Shown one piece after another: positions 54,825 to 63,788 of a stretch of DNA of 64,000 nt (position 1 is the stretch's first letter; each line of letters starts with the position of its first letter). This DNA comes from Paenibacillus lutrae (GTDB lineage Bacteria; Bacillota; Bacilli; Paenibacillales; NBRC-103111), in assembly GCF_009757775.1 (NCBI RefSeq), contig NZ_RHLK01000007.1:1-64000 (forward strand), given 5' to 3'. A model generated the notes under the pieces. The model saw only the letters and a list, made by a program, of their open reading frames with translations. It ran no database searches and had not been told where the DNA came from. The position numbers and the translations under genes were made by a program.

Positions 54825-56087
54825 TCAGGCGCTTTCTTCTTTTTTGTTATCAGATTGACCTTCATTCGAGGACAATACAGGTGACAGCTTGTTCTGAACG
54901 GAATCTTTCGTAACCATGCAGTTCGTTACATCGGTACGGGTTGGAACATCGAACATGACATCAAGCATAATGCTCTCTATGATGGCACGCAGTCCACGTG
55001 CGCCCGTGTTACGTTTGATGGCTTCCTTAGCGATAGCGTCCAGTGATTCAGCATCAAACTCAAGCTTGACATTATCCATCTCAAGCAGCTTCTGATACTG
55101 CTTCACAAGCGCATTCTTAGGCTCGGTCAGAATACGGACAAGCGCAGCTTCATCCAAAGGCTCCAAAGTGGAGACAACTGGCAGACGGCCTACGAATTCC
55201 GGAATAAGACCGAATTTCAACAAATCTTCCGGCAGAACCATGGACAAGTATTCGCCCGGCTTCAGGTCGGTTTTGAGACCGTCTGAGCTGAAACCGATGA
55301 CTTTCTTACCAATTCTGCGTTTGATGATTTGCTCTAATCCGTCAAAGGCGCCACCGCACACGAACAGAATGTTCGTCGTATCGATCTGGATAAATTCTTG
55401 ATGAGGGTGCTTGCGTCCGCCTTGCGGAGGAACAGAAGCTACCGTGCCTTCAAGAATTTTGAGGAGTGCCTGCTGCACGCCTTCGCCCGAAACGTCACGT
55501 GTGATGGACGGGTTCTCGGATTTGCGCGCCACTTTATCGATTTCATCGATATAAATAATGCCGCGTTCCGCTTTCTCCACGTCATAATCCGCCGCTTGAA
55601 TAAGCTTGAGCAAGATGTTCTCCACGTCCTCGCCCACATAACCGGCTTCGGTCAAGGAAGTCGCATCCGCAATCGCAAAAGGAACATTCAGAATCTTCGC
55701 AAGGGTTTGAGCCAGAAGCGTCTTACCGCTACCGGTAGGACCCACGAGGATAATGTTACTCTTTTGAAGCTCGACATCTTCAATCTTGCTTTGGGAATTG
55801 ATGCGCTTATAGTGATTGTAAACAGCGACGGAGAGCGATTTTTTCGCCTGATCCTGGCCGATTACATATTGATCCAAAATGGTGCAGATTTCTTTCGGTT
55901 TCGGAATGTCCTTCAGATCCAGCTCTTCTTCATGGCCGAGCTCTTCTTCAACGATTTCCGTGCACAATTCGATACACTCATCGCAAATGTAGACTCCCGG
56001 GCCGGCAACGAGCTTGCGAACCTGATCTTGGGACTTTCCGCAGAAAGAACATTTCAACTGACCTTTTTCATCGTTGAATTTAAACAT
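54825..56087 (-). CDS. clpX: ATP-dependent Clp protease ATP-binding subunit ClpX
   Basis: The 420-residue unfoldase has an N-terminal zinc finger (C-S-F-C-G-K and C-D-E-C-I-E-L-C), Walker [12 protein letters not shown], Walker [10 protein letters not shown], the pore loop G-Y-V-G and the I-G-F loop (K-V-I-G-F-S) that docks on ClpP. AAAGGAG precedes the ATG, 12 bases after the clpP stop. Confidence 0.97.
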   Translation of the reverse strand: MFKFNDEKGQLKCSFCGKSQDQVRKLVAGPGVYICDECIELCTEIVEEELGHEEELDLKDIPKPKEICTILDQYVIGQDQAKKSLSVAVYNHYKRINSQSKIEDVELQKSNIILVGPTGSGKTLLAQTLAKILNVPFAIADATSLTEAGYVGEDVENILLKLIQAADYDVEKAERGIIYIDEIDKVARKSENPSITRDVSGEGVQQALLKILEGTVASVPPQGGRKHPHQEFIQIDTTNILFVCGGAFDGLEQIIKRRIGKKVIGFSSDGLKTDLKPGEYLSMVLPEDLLKFGLIPEFVGRLPVVSTLEPLDEAALVRILTEPKNALVKQYQKLLEMDNVKLEFDAESLDAIAKEAIKRNTGARGLRAIIESIMLDVMFDVPTRTDVTNCMVTKDSVQNKLSPVLSSNEGQSDNKKEESA

Positions 56088-56099
56088 TGGATCACTCCT

Positions 56100-56693
56100 T
56101 TATGATTTCAGGTCGCTTCGAGTGATGACCTCGTCGATCAGACCGTAAGCTTTCGCGTCTTCTGCGCTCATGAAATTATCACGATCCGTATCACGATCGA
56201 TTTTATCGTACGGTTGACCGGTATGTTTCACGTAAATATCGTTGAGCTTCTGCTTCGTCTTGATGATCCAATCCGCATGGATTTTGATATCCGCGGCTTG
56301 ACCTCTTACACCGCCAAGCGGCTGGTGAATCATTACTTCGCTGTTAGGAAGCGAAAAACGCTTGCCCTTCGCACCGGCGGTCAGCAGCAGGGAACCCATG
56401 CTTGCTGCCATGCCGACGCAGATCGTCGACACATCCGGTTTGATGTGCTGCATCGTATCGTAAATTCCGAGACCGGCCGTTACAGACCCACCCGGAGAAT
56501 TAATGTATACGTGAATATCTTTCTCAGCGTCCTGCGCCTGTAAAAACAGCAGTTGGGCAATGACCAGGTTAGCCACGTCATCATCAATCGCGCTGCCGAT
56601 AAAGATAATCCGGTCTTTGAGCAGGCGAGAATAGATGTCGTAAGAACGCTCACCACGGGCTTCTTGCTCCACAACCATAGGGATAAGACTCAT
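56100..56693 (-). CDS. clpP: ATP-dependent Clp protease proteolytic subunit ClpP
   Basis: The 197-residue serine protease has the nucleophile in [10 protein letters not shown], the His in M-I-H-Q-P-L-G-G and the Asp in [17 protein letters not shown] precedes the ATG. No CtsR box (tandem GGTCAAA) is visible upstream. It lies between tig and clpX, unlike in B. subtilis, where clpP is elsewhere. Confidence 0.97.
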   Translation of the reverse strand: MSLIPMVVEQEARGERSYDIYSRLLKDRIIFIGSAIDDDVANLVIAQLLFLQAQDAEKDIHVYINSPGGSVTAGLGIYDTMQHIKPDVSTICVGMAASMGSLLLTAGAKGKRFSLPNSEVMIHQPLGGVRGQAADIKIHADWIIKTKQKLNDIYVKHTGQPYDKIDRDTDRDNFMSAEDAKAYGLIDEVITRSDLKS

Positions 56694-56803
56694 TGGACCA
56701 ACTCCTTTGCGGGGTACTTACCTTCCATTTTATCATGTTTGAAAGGTAAAGTCATATTTGGGACAGGCGCGTTGCAAATTTGTTTCTTTGCCTGTTTCCG
56801 GGT

Positions 56804-56833
56804 AAAACAAAGGCACGCTTTGGAGTACGTGCC
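56804..56833 (-). terminator. Intrinsic terminator after tig
   Basis: GGCACG and CGTGCC form a stem with a 10-base loop, followed on the minus strand by TTTGTTTTAC. It separates tig from clpP, so clpP-clpX probably form their own unit. Confidence 0.65.
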
Positions 56834-56892
56834 CTGTATGTGTCCTATTATACAGCTTTTGTCGAGTTCATAAGGTGTTTAAAAAGGAGAGA

Positions 56893-58257
56893 TTACTCAG
56901 CCGCTTCTTCCTTAGCTTCCTCTTTTGCTGCTTTTTTTGCTTTTGGTTCTTTCTTTGCCGCTTTTTCTTTCTCTTCTGTGCTGTTAGCTAGCAAGAAGTC
57001 AACCGTTTTGCGAACAGCCAGATCTTGCTTGATGCCTTCGAGGCTGCCATTAGCTTCAAAGATTGATTTCAGCTCTTCAACAGTCTTCTGGTACTGCTCA
57101 GCAAGACGTGCAAGTTCAGCATCCACATCTTCATCGGATGCTTCGATTTTCTCAGCTGCAGCAATGGCTTCAAGAACCAGGTTGTTGCGAACGCGTTTCT
57201 CTGCATCTTCTCTCATTTGAGATTTGAGCACGTCCACGTTTTGGCCGGAGAATTGGAAGTACAGGTCGAGTGTCATGCCTTGCATGCGAAGGCGTCTTTC
57301 GAACTCGCCTACCATCTGATCGAGTTCAGTTTCGATCATGGAAGCCGGAATTTCAACGTTCGCATTAGCAGCGGCTTTCTCGACAACAGCCGTTTCGCGT
57401 CCCACTTCTGCATCCTGTTTCTTCTTCTCTTCCAGGCTCTTCGCGATATCCTGCTTGTACTCTTCAAGCGTATCGAATTCGCTAACGTCTTTAGCAAACT
57501 CATCGTCAAGTGCAGGCAGGTTCTTGCGTTTGATGTCATGCAGCTTAACTTTGAAAGAAGCCGCTTGACCTTTAAGCTCTTCGGAGTGGTATTCTTCCGG
57601 GAAGTTGACTTCGATGTCTTTCTCTTCGTCTTTAACCATCCCGACAACCTGCTCTTCGAAACCAGGGATGAAGCTGTTGGATCCCAGTTCAAGAGAGTAC
57701 TTCTCCGCTTTGCCGCCTTCGAATGCTTCACCGTTCACGAAACCTTCAAAGTCAATGATCGTGATGTCGCCGTTCTCAGCTGCGCCTTCTTCAACAACAA
57801 CGAGCTCAGCGTGTCTTTGCTGCAGGCGTTCCAGTTCTTCGTCGATTTCCTGCGAAGATACAGTGCTGTCGACAGCAGGAACAGCCAGGCCTTTGTATTC
57901 GCCAAGTTCCACTTCAGGCTTCAGGGCTACTTTCGCTTTGAATTTCAAAGTTTGGCCTTTGCCGAATTGTTCTACGTCCACTTCCGGACGGTCAACAGGC
58001 TCGATGCCCGTTTCTTGCACAGCTTGCATGTAAGCTTCTGGCAGAATGATGTCCAGTGCGTCCTGGTACAAGCTTTCAACGCCAAAACGCTTCTCGAAAA
58101 TAGAACGGGGCACTTTACCTTTACGGAATCCCGGAACGTTTACTTTCGATACGATTTTCTTAAATGCTCTATCGAGTGCTTCTGCAACTTGCTCCGCTTC
58201 CACTTCGATATCAAGAACGGCAGTGTTCTTCTCTATTTTTTCCCAGCTTGCTTTCAT
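56893..58257 (-). CDS. tig: Trigger factor
   Basis: The ribosome-bound chaperone and peptidyl-prolyl isomerase has 454 residues. The ribosome-binding loop G-F-R-K-G-K-V-P is near residue 45, the FKBP-type domain around 160-245 (I-I-D-F-E-G-F-V-N-G), then the helical chaperone arms. A Lys/Glu/Ala-rich tail (A-A-K-K-E-P-K-A-K-K-A) ends the protein. The ATG at 58257 starts the conserved K-A-S-W-E-K-I-E-K-N; the frame to 58371 is an artefact. Confidence 0.95.
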   Translation of the reverse strand: MKASWEKIEKNTAVLDIEVEAEQVAEALDRAFKKIVSKVNVPGFRKGKVPRSIFEKRFGVESLYQDALDIILPEAYMQAVQETGIEPVDRPEVDVEQFGKGQTLKFKAKVALKPEVELGEYKGLAVPAVDSTVSSQEIDEELERLQQRHAELVVVEEGAAENGDITIIDFEGFVNGEAFEGGKAEKYSLELGSNSFIPGFEEQVVGMVKDEEKDIEVNFPEEYHSEELKGQAASFKVKLHDIKRKNLPALDDEFAKDVSEFDTLEEYKQDIAKSLEEKKKQDAEVGRETAVVEKAAANANVEIPASMIETELDQMVGEFERRLRMQGMTLDLYFQFSGQNVDVLKSQMREDAEKRVRNNLVLEAIAAAEKIEASDEDVDAELARLAEQYQKTVEELKSIFEANGSLEGIKQDLAVRKTVDFLLANSTEEKEKAAKKEPKAKKAAKEEAKEEAAE

Positions 58258-58411
58258 TTTATGCTTTCCCCTCCAAAAATGTACCCTGACAAGTATTTTT
58301 TCACGTTCTGACCTTGCAAAATGCAGAAAAACCCTTTTACCGGCCATTATAACCATTCTAGTATAACACAAAACCTTGTCTTTTCAAGAGAATCGAATGA
58401 ATCGCCGATTT

Positions 58412-59332
58412 TTAACTTCCTGTGAAAAATGTCCGCATAAAAGAGTGGAGACAGCCGTAAGCTTCTGTCCATTTGCCGACCGTTCCGGCCGTAATTCCAT
58501 ATTGTTCAAGAAGCTCTTCACGGCCTGCTTCCCCGTACAACGTCTGAAGCAGAACCCCATGCAGCGCGCAGGCCCATGCGTCTACCTCTTCCTCGGTCGA
58601 GGCGCTCATGGCAGCGTAAACCTCGGTTCCGTAGACCGTCTTCAGGAATTCCAGCCAAGTCTGCTCCGCAAAAAAGCCGAAATCCGGCTGGTCGTTTTCG
58701 CTGAGCTGCTGAACCCGGTACAGCATCTCCCGGATCTTCTCCGGAAATTCTTCGAGTTTAAGCGGAGTGTCTTCGATCCGGATCACCATTTTGTCACCCT
58801 TGCGAGCAAGGACGGCAGGGCCCTTAACTTCCCGCTGTTTAAGCACTTGGAGGGCGCGGAACTGAATGAACGGGTGATTCTCCGCCGTGTGCAGCCACTC
58901 TTTGAGAAACTCGTCGATCCGCGGATCATCCGCATAAGCAAGCTGTTCCAGTGCGATCATCTGGCGTTCCATATCTTGCCTGTCCTCAAGCATATCAAGA
59001 AGCCGGCCGACATATTGACGGCCTTCCGCTGATTTATCGGATACGGATTGTCTCATAAGATCTTCTTCGGTTAATTCGAGGTCTTCGTCGTCCGCCTTTA
59101 ATCCATCTTCGAAAATCGTTTCGGGAAACATGGTTTCCAGCCATTGAAGAAGTGCCCTCCACTGGGCCTGTTTGTCCGAATCGTCACGCGAAAATTGTAA
59201 AAGATAGCGGAGCAGGCGGGCAGCCTCTTCGTAATTTTCCTGTTCCAGCATAAGCGTCATCTGCTTCTCGTAAGCGGCCGATGTTTTGGGGAACAGTACG
59301 ACATTATTATAAGAATGAGTCAAGTAATCCAC
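58412..59332 (-). CDS. ysoA: TPR-like helical protein, YsoA-like
   Basis: The 306-residue protein is all-helical with repeated 34-residue-like helix pairs in the first 130 residues (Y-E-E-A-A-R-L-L-R-Y-L-L) and an acidic stretch (K-A-D-D-E-D-L-E-L-T-E-E-D). Its position right before tig matches ysoA of B. subtilis, which encodes a TPR protein; the name is given on that synteny. Molecular function is unknown. Partners of the trigger factor or the Clp system are possible but not shown. Confidence 0.7.
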   Translation of the reverse strand: MDYLTHSYNNVVLFPKTSAAYEKQMTLMLEQENYEEAARLLRYLLQFSRDDSDKQAQWRALLQWLETMFPETIFEDGLKADDEDLELTEEDLMRQSVSDKSAEGRQYVGRLLDMLEDRQDMERQMIALEQLAYADDPRIDEFLKEWLHTAENHPFIQFRALQVLKQREVKGPAVLARKGDKMVIRIEDTPLKLEEFPEKIREMLYRVQQLSENDQPDFGFFAEQTWLEFLKTVYGTEVYAAMSASTEEEVDAWACALHGVLLQTLYGEAGREELLEQYGITAGTVGKWTEAYGCLHSFMRTFFTGS

Positions 59333-59463
59333 CTCAGAGCCGGTCCGGAACCGGCTGATTTTGTTTGAACCTCGTCCGTGAGTTCCATAAAGTTTATCCC
59401 TAAGTGTACCGGATTAAGCCAAGGAAATCAAAGCAATGCGCACAGCAATGTGCAAAACATACA

Positions 59464-59508
59464 GCAAACAACCCCAATTCTCCTTAAATCACTGGGAGAA
59501 CTGGGGTT
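59464..59508 (-). terminator. Terminator-like hairpin at the end of the catabolic operon
   Basis: AACCCCAGTTCTCC and GGAGAATTGGGGTT pair at nearly all positions around an 11-base loop; the minus strand continues GTTTGCTG, a poor T-tract. It follows the PIG-L deacetylase gene by about 25 bases. Confidence 0.6.
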
Positions 59509-59533
59509 AGGAACCGCCGAATCCGCTGAAGGA

Positions 59534-60271
59534 TCAGACCAGATCGATTTCCGGAATTTCACCGGCACAGCCATTATGGCCGACAGGCTGCCCGTGCCGG
59601 CGCACCAGGGTGAAGTATTCGCAGCTTCCAATCACGGAGTAATCTCCGTTCATCACGCCCGGGTAGGCCCGGTTGACCGAAAAAACCTGGCTTTTATGCG
59701 CTTGAAGCGCCTTTCCTTTACGGCTGCGGAATTCCGAAATGTCTACGCGTGCCGTAATCGGACAACGTTCGGACGGACCATAGTCTCCGCAGTGGTCATA
59801 ATAATTCGGAATGGAGACATAGTACAGATCCGGCGCGGTCTCCAGGCTGCTTTCGGTCCGGATTGCCGCAGCCAGCACCGCTTTCGAGACGGCAATGTGA
59901 TCCGGGTGTCCGGTTACTCCGTCCGGGGGAAACGTTACGATGAGCTGCGGCTGAAGCTTCAAGATGAGATCCGCTATATGCGAAGCCAGCTCATCTTCAT
60001 CGACCTCAGCCAGACCTCCGTCCGGGTAACGGCAGAAGCAAACCTCCTGAAGACCGAGCACGCCGGCTGCCAGCTGAAGTTCACTTTCCCGGAAACGGGC
60101 AACTTCCTCCCGGCAGGTAAACGTGTACCCGCCGGTCTTTCCTTTGCAGCCGGATGTAGCGCATACGAGATGGACGGCATGCCCCTGGTCTGCGTATTTG
60201 GCCATTGTGCCTCCGCAGGCAAAGGATTCATCATCCGGATGTGCAAAAATAAAGAGCAACGTTTTCCTCAT
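59534..60271 (-). CDS. PIG-L/LmbE-family deacetylase (BshB-like)
   Basis: The 245-residue zinc hydrolase has F-A-H-P-D-D-E-S-F-A-C-G-G at 9-21 with two ligands and G-H-P-D-H-I-A-V-S with the third. Family members deacetylate N-acetylglucosamine attached to other groups, including GlcNAc-malate in bacillithiol synthesis (BshB). The operon also has a BadF-type sugar kinase and another PIG-L-related gene, so a role in catabolism of an acetylated amino-sugar compound is equally likely. The bshA and bshC genes are not in the window. Confidence 0.85.
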   Translation of the reverse strand: MRKTLLFIFAHPDDESFACGGTMAKYADQGHAVHLVCATSGCKGKTGGYTFTCREEVARFRESELQLAAGVLGLQEVCFCRYPDGGLAEVDEDELASHIADLILKLQPQLIVTFPPDGVTGHPDHIAVSKAVLAAAIRTESSLETAPDLYYVSIPNYYDHCGDYGPSERCPITARVDISEFRSRKGKALQAHKSQVFSVNRAYPGVMNGDYSVIGSCEYFTLVRRHGQPVGHNGCAGEIPEIDLV

Positions 60272-60298
60272 GACGGAACCACCCTTCTATCTCCCGAG

Positions 60299-61366
60299 CT
60301 ACGGCAGCAGACTGAGGCCCTGCGTGATCACGCCGTAAATCGGTTCTCTTTTGACTTCTTCCAGATTACATGAAGGGGCAAAATCCTGCAATTGGTTCGT
60401 CAATCTGCTGCGCATAAACATGTTATTCTGAAGGACGCCTCCCTGAAGAATAAGTGTAAAAGGTATTGCTCTCATATCCAGCCGTTCGATGACCGCTCGG
60501 GCGGCGTGGAACAATTCTTCCGCGCCGGCTTCCAGAATCGACCGGGCCGCCGGATCTCCCTCCTGCTCGGCTTCGCTCACCAGCCGGGCCAGTCTGGCAA
60601 CTGTATCCACCCGGTATTCGGCGGAATACACCCAGTTGTACAGCTCTTCTTCACTGCGAAGACCCAGGAAGGGCATCACCGCGTCCGTAAGCGCCGTAGG
60701 CCCCTGGCGGCCGTCAAGCGACCTCAGCACGGCAATAAGGGCCTGCTTGCCGATCCAGTAGCCGCTGCCCTCGTCTCCGACGCGGTACCCCCATCCGCCT
60801 GCCCGGGCACTCCTGCCGTAATCGTTAATCCCGTATACGATCGAGCCTGTGCCGGCGATCAGCAGAATGCCGGGCCGGCCGTCAGTAGCTCCAAGCAGCG
60901 CAGCCAGTCCGTCATTCTCGATGACGATCCGCCGGGCCGTAATGCCTGCCTTCACAAGAGCTTCCTTTACGAAGGATTCAATCATCTCGCGATCATGCTC
61001 CGTGTCCAGTCCTGCCATTCCGAATACGGCGCAGGCGACCTCAAGCGGCTGCAATTCCTCAGCCGGATCGGCCGGATTGGCCGGTTTACCCTGAGCGCCC
61101 GAGGCTCCCTCCCCTTCAGTCTGCCGGGTGCCCGCCTGCACGACCCCGTCTTGCAATTCGTCTTTCCCGGAGGATTGCAGTTCCTGCCTCGCGGCATGTA
61201 TAGCCCGTACAAGTTCCTTGGCAGCCGATTCTGCTGAGGTCGTCTGATAATTCACCGACCCTGATCTTCCGGTTCCGATAACGGTCCCTTCCTCATCCGT
61301 AAAAACCGCCAGACACTTCGTCCCGCCGCCGTCTACGGCGAGCAGCGGAATCGCAGGCCCCGTCAT
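60299..61366 (-). CDS. BadF/BadG/BcrA-family kinase, probable N-acetylglucosamine kinase type
   Basis: The 355 residues form an ASKHA-fold ATPase: A-V-D-G-G-G-T-K-C-L-A-V-F phosphate loop at 9-21, I-E-N-D-G-L-A-A-L-L-G and L-I-A-G-T-G-S-I-V-Y-G adenosine motif. The closest reading is a GlcNAc or amino-sugar kinase rather than a benzoyl-CoA reductase subunit. About 35 residues rich in Gly, Ala, Glu and Pro (after about residue 75) are an unusual insertion. The ATG overlaps the lyase stop as ATGA, so the two proteins are made together. Confidence 0.82.
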   Translation of the reverse strand: MTGPAIPLLAVDGGGTKCLAVFTDEEGTVIGTGRSGSVNYQTTSAESAAKELVRAIHAARQELQSSGKDELQDGVVQAGTRQTEGEGASGAQGKPANPADPAEELQPLEVACAVFGMAGLDTEHDREMIESFVKEALVKAGITARRIVIENDGLAALLGATDGRPGILLIAGTGSIVYGINDYGRSARAGGWGYRVGDEGSGYWIGKQALIAVLRSLDGRQGPTALTDAVMPFLGLRSEEELYNWVYSAEYRVDTVARLARLVSEAEQEGDPAARSILEAGAEELFHAARAVIERLDMRAIPFTLILQGGVLQNNMFMRSRLTNQLQDFAPSCNLEEVKREPIYGVITQGLSLLP

Positions 61367-62874
61367 TGGCCCGCGCTCCAGCCTTCGAGCTCGGCGTCCA
61401 GATTGGCAAGTGCGCCCGTTGTCCGCTTCTGCGCAGCGGACAACCATGTCTCCTGCTCGTGCTGGCGCGCTCTGCGGTCCGCTATCGTGCGGCGGATCTC
61501 TTCCGGAGCCGGACCACCCGGCAGGGTGCGGATATTCACGAAGTAAACAGGGTCCAGTGAACTACGGAATTCTTCAGGAGTAATCAGCAGCTTGCGCCCG
61601 ATAACTTCCAGAGCTACCTCGTTCACCAGCTCCAGAGGGATTTCGTTGGCAGCAAGTCCTTCGGCCAGCGCACGCTTCACAACACCGCTGACGATGTGGT
61701 GCGATTTGCGGAACGAGAGCTGATCGGTGCGGACGAGCGTATCGGCCAGCTCCGTAACGGTAGCGAAGCTGGCTTCTGTCCGCTTGCGCAGCACTTCTTT
61801 ATTCACATCGAGTGTACCGATGACGCAGGATAGGAGACGGTACATTTGATCCAGTACGGCCAGCGCCTTCCAGGCATAAGGCTGCATGTCATCTTCGGTA
61901 TCCACGATATCTCCGAACGGAGTATTGTGCATCATCGTGAGCACTGTCTGCGTATTTCCTACGCAGCTGGACAGGAGCGAGCGCATGTGTTCAAAAGATA
62001 CCGGATTGCGCTTTTGCGGCATGATCGAGGAGATTTGCACGTAGGGATCGGCTACCCGCAGCACGCCGAACTCCTGTGTGCACCACAGGAGGAAATCCTG
62101 CGAAGCGCGCCCGAGGTTAATCCCCGCAAGCTGCACGGCTGCTGCGATTTCACCGACGTAATCGGCACCTCCGATGGCGTCATAGGAATTATACACCAGC
62201 TCGTCAAAGCCGAGCAGTTCCTGTATTCTCTCGCGGGATATCTTGAATCCCGATGTCGTCAGCGCCGCCGCTCCCATGCTGCTGCGGTTGCAGTTCGCGT
62301 AAGCCGCCTGCAGGCGGCGGATATCGCGGTCCAGCGAATCAGCTACGGCCATGATATAGTGGGCCAGTGTGGTCGGCTGCGCCTGCTGGGTGTGCGTATA
62401 GCCGATCATCAGTGTGTCCGCATGCTCCTCGGCAAATGTCAGCAGTTGGCTTTTGAGCGCCAGACCTCCCCGGATCGTTGTCTGAAGCTTCTCCCGGAGC
62501 ACGATCCGGTAGATGGCTATTCCCATATCGTTACGGCTGCGGGCCAGATGTAAATTCCCAGCAATGTCTCCAGCCGCTTCCAGCAATTCACTTTCCACCT
62601 GGAAAAATAAATCCTCAAACTGCCCGGTGTATTCACACTGGCGGAGTTTCTCCAAATCCAGTCCGCGGATCGCACTCCCTATTTGCTTGGCTTGTTCACT
62701 GGTAACAAGTCCCTGATCCTTGAGCATGATGAGATGTGCTTTGTTGATCGCCATCATCGGCGGGAGCAAGCTTGTTTTCGCTTCATTAAAAGCCGGTTTC
62801 AGTACCGCCTCTGTATAGGTAAGGCCCGGAAATAGACCGCCTTCCTCCTGTAAAATCTGGTCACGGCTTCTCAT
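61363..62874 (-). CDS. Argininosuccinate lyase-like enzyme of the aspartase/fumarase superfamily
   Basis: The 503-residue protein has the superfamily signature S-S-I-M-P-Q-K-R-N-P (catalytic loop), N-L-H-L-A-R-S-R-N-D and Y-T-H-T-Q-Q-A-Q-P-T-T, as in ArgH. It is longer than usual ArgH (about 460), with an N-terminal extension (E-E-G-G-L-F-P-G-L-T-Y-T) and altered flanks. It has no argG or other arginine genes beside it; neighbours are a creatininase-family hydrolase, PIG-L proteins and a sugar kinase. I think it eliminates fumarate or a similar acid from a different N-substituted substrate. The ATG nine bases after GGGAGG is taken as start. Confidence 0.8.
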   Translation of the reverse strand: MRSRDQILQEEGGLFPGLTYTEAVLKPAFNEAKTSLLPPMMAINKAHLIMLKDQGLVTSEQAKQIGSAIRGLDLEKLRQCEYTGQFEDLFFQVESELLEAAGDIAGNLHLARSRNDMGIAIYRIVLREKLQTTIRGGLALKSQLLTFAEEHADTLMIGYTHTQQAQPTTLAHYIMAVADSLDRDIRRLQAAYANCNRSSMGAAALTTSGFKISRERIQELLGFDELVYNSYDAIGGADYVGEIAAAVQLAGINLGRASQDFLLWCTQEFGVLRVADPYVQISSIMPQKRNPVSFEHMRSLLSSCVGNTQTVLTMMHNTPFGDIVDTEDDMQPYAWKALAVLDQMYRLLSCVIGTLDVNKEVLRKRTEASFATVTELADTLVRTDQLSFRKSHHIVSGVVKRALAEGLAANEIPLELVNEVALEVIGRKLLITPEEFRSSLDPVYFVNIRTLPGGPAPEEIRRTIADRRARQHEQETWLSAAQKRTTGALANLDAELEGWSAGQ

Positions 62875-62902
62875 GTTGTCCATCCTCCCATATGATTTTT
62901 TT

Positions 62903-63676
62903 CTAAGAATCTCCTGACTCCGTTATATCTTGACTGGACAGCCAGCTTGCAATGAGCCTGTTCATATTCGCTGTCACCTCTGCGGCAATCCATTCCCCGG
63001 TCTCCAGCGAGATCTGTTGAATATTTCCCGTATAGCCGTCCCAGCCCCGGGGGGTTCCTTCTACCAGAACATAGGGCAACTCGGACAAAGCATCCGGCGG
63101 GGTAAGTTCACGATCTCCCTTGCGGACTTCTACCAGATCGGGGCGCAAAGCTTTGAGAGCGGACATTTCATAGGGGCCTCCATGACCTCTTCCTGTAGTC
63201 CCTTGAAAAAATCCGAGCTTTTCCGGAGCATCCACGGCAGCCATCTGCCACCAGTTGATCAGGAGAAAGCTTGCATCTTTCCAGCGGGCCGTTACTTGTT
63301 CCGCAGCAGTACGGGCGGCACCCATATTGCCGTCATGGGCGTTCAGGAGTACAATCCGTTGAATTCCACAGCGGCATATACCGTCCAGCACAGCCTCCAG
63401 ATACCGGTGAAAAACCGGAAGATCGATGGTGATGGTTCCCGGATAGGAGCTGGTCTTGCCCGGACATGCGCTGTAAGGCACTGCCGGATATATAAGCGGT
63501 TTTAGACTCGGATCAATCCTTTGGGCAAAGCCCTGTGCCAGATAAAGATCTGTGCCAAGCGGAGAGTGCGGCCCGTGGTATTCCAGGCTTCCGAACGGGA
63601 CGACGGCAAATGCCGCTTCCCCGAACTGCTTCTTCGCATCGCGTCCATGTACTTCTCCGGCCAGCATGACCCTCAC
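62903..63676 (-). CDS. Creatininase-family amidohydrolase
   Basis: The 257-residue protein shows the metal site G-S-L-E-Y-H-G-P-H-S-P-L-G-T-D (29-43), N-A-H-D-G-N-M-G and G-H-G-G-P-Y-E-M-S-A-L. The family includes creatininase and enzymes opening other cyclic amides, such as formamide hydrolases in riboflavin-type and mycofactocin pathways. Substrate cannot be read. It precedes the ArgH-like gene by about 30 bases. AAAGAGGTGAGG lies before the ATG. Confidence 0.85.
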   Translation of the reverse strand: MRVMLAGEVHGRDAKKQFGEAAFAVVPFGSLEYHGPHSPLGTDLYLAQGFAQRIDPSLKPLIYPAVPYSACPGKTSSYPGTITIDLPVFHRYLEAVLDGICRCGIQRIVLLNAHDGNMGAARTAAEQVTARWKDASFLLINWWQMAAVDAPEKLGFFQGTTGRGHGGPYEMSALKALRPDLVEVRKGDRELTPPDALSELPYVLVEGTPRGWDGYTGNIQQISLETGEWIAAEVTANMNRLIASWLSSQDITESGDS

Positions 63677-63688
63677 CTCTTTTTAGAC

Positions 63689-63714
63689 TAGAAAGGAGGA
63701 TCGGAAGATCCTCC
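63689..63714. terminator. Hairpin between the partial gene and the creatininase gene
   Basis: GGAGGATC and GATCCTCC form a perfect 8-base stem with a four-base loop. T-rich tracts lie on both sides (TTTCTAG on the minus strand, GATTTTTT further on the plus strand). It may partly terminate or stabilise messages inside the operon. Confidence 0.45.
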
Positions 63715-63788
63715 CGTTCTGATTTTTTCCTTCTATAATAAAGATTCCAAAATAGATACTCCAAACCCGCTGAATCTGCGGGACAGTC

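Noticed and set aside
56694-56780. CtsR or CIRCE element before clpP
   Set aside because: A TTTGAAAGGTAAAGTC stretch looks vaguely similar but lacks the tandem GGTCAAA heptads, and no CIRCE dyad is present.
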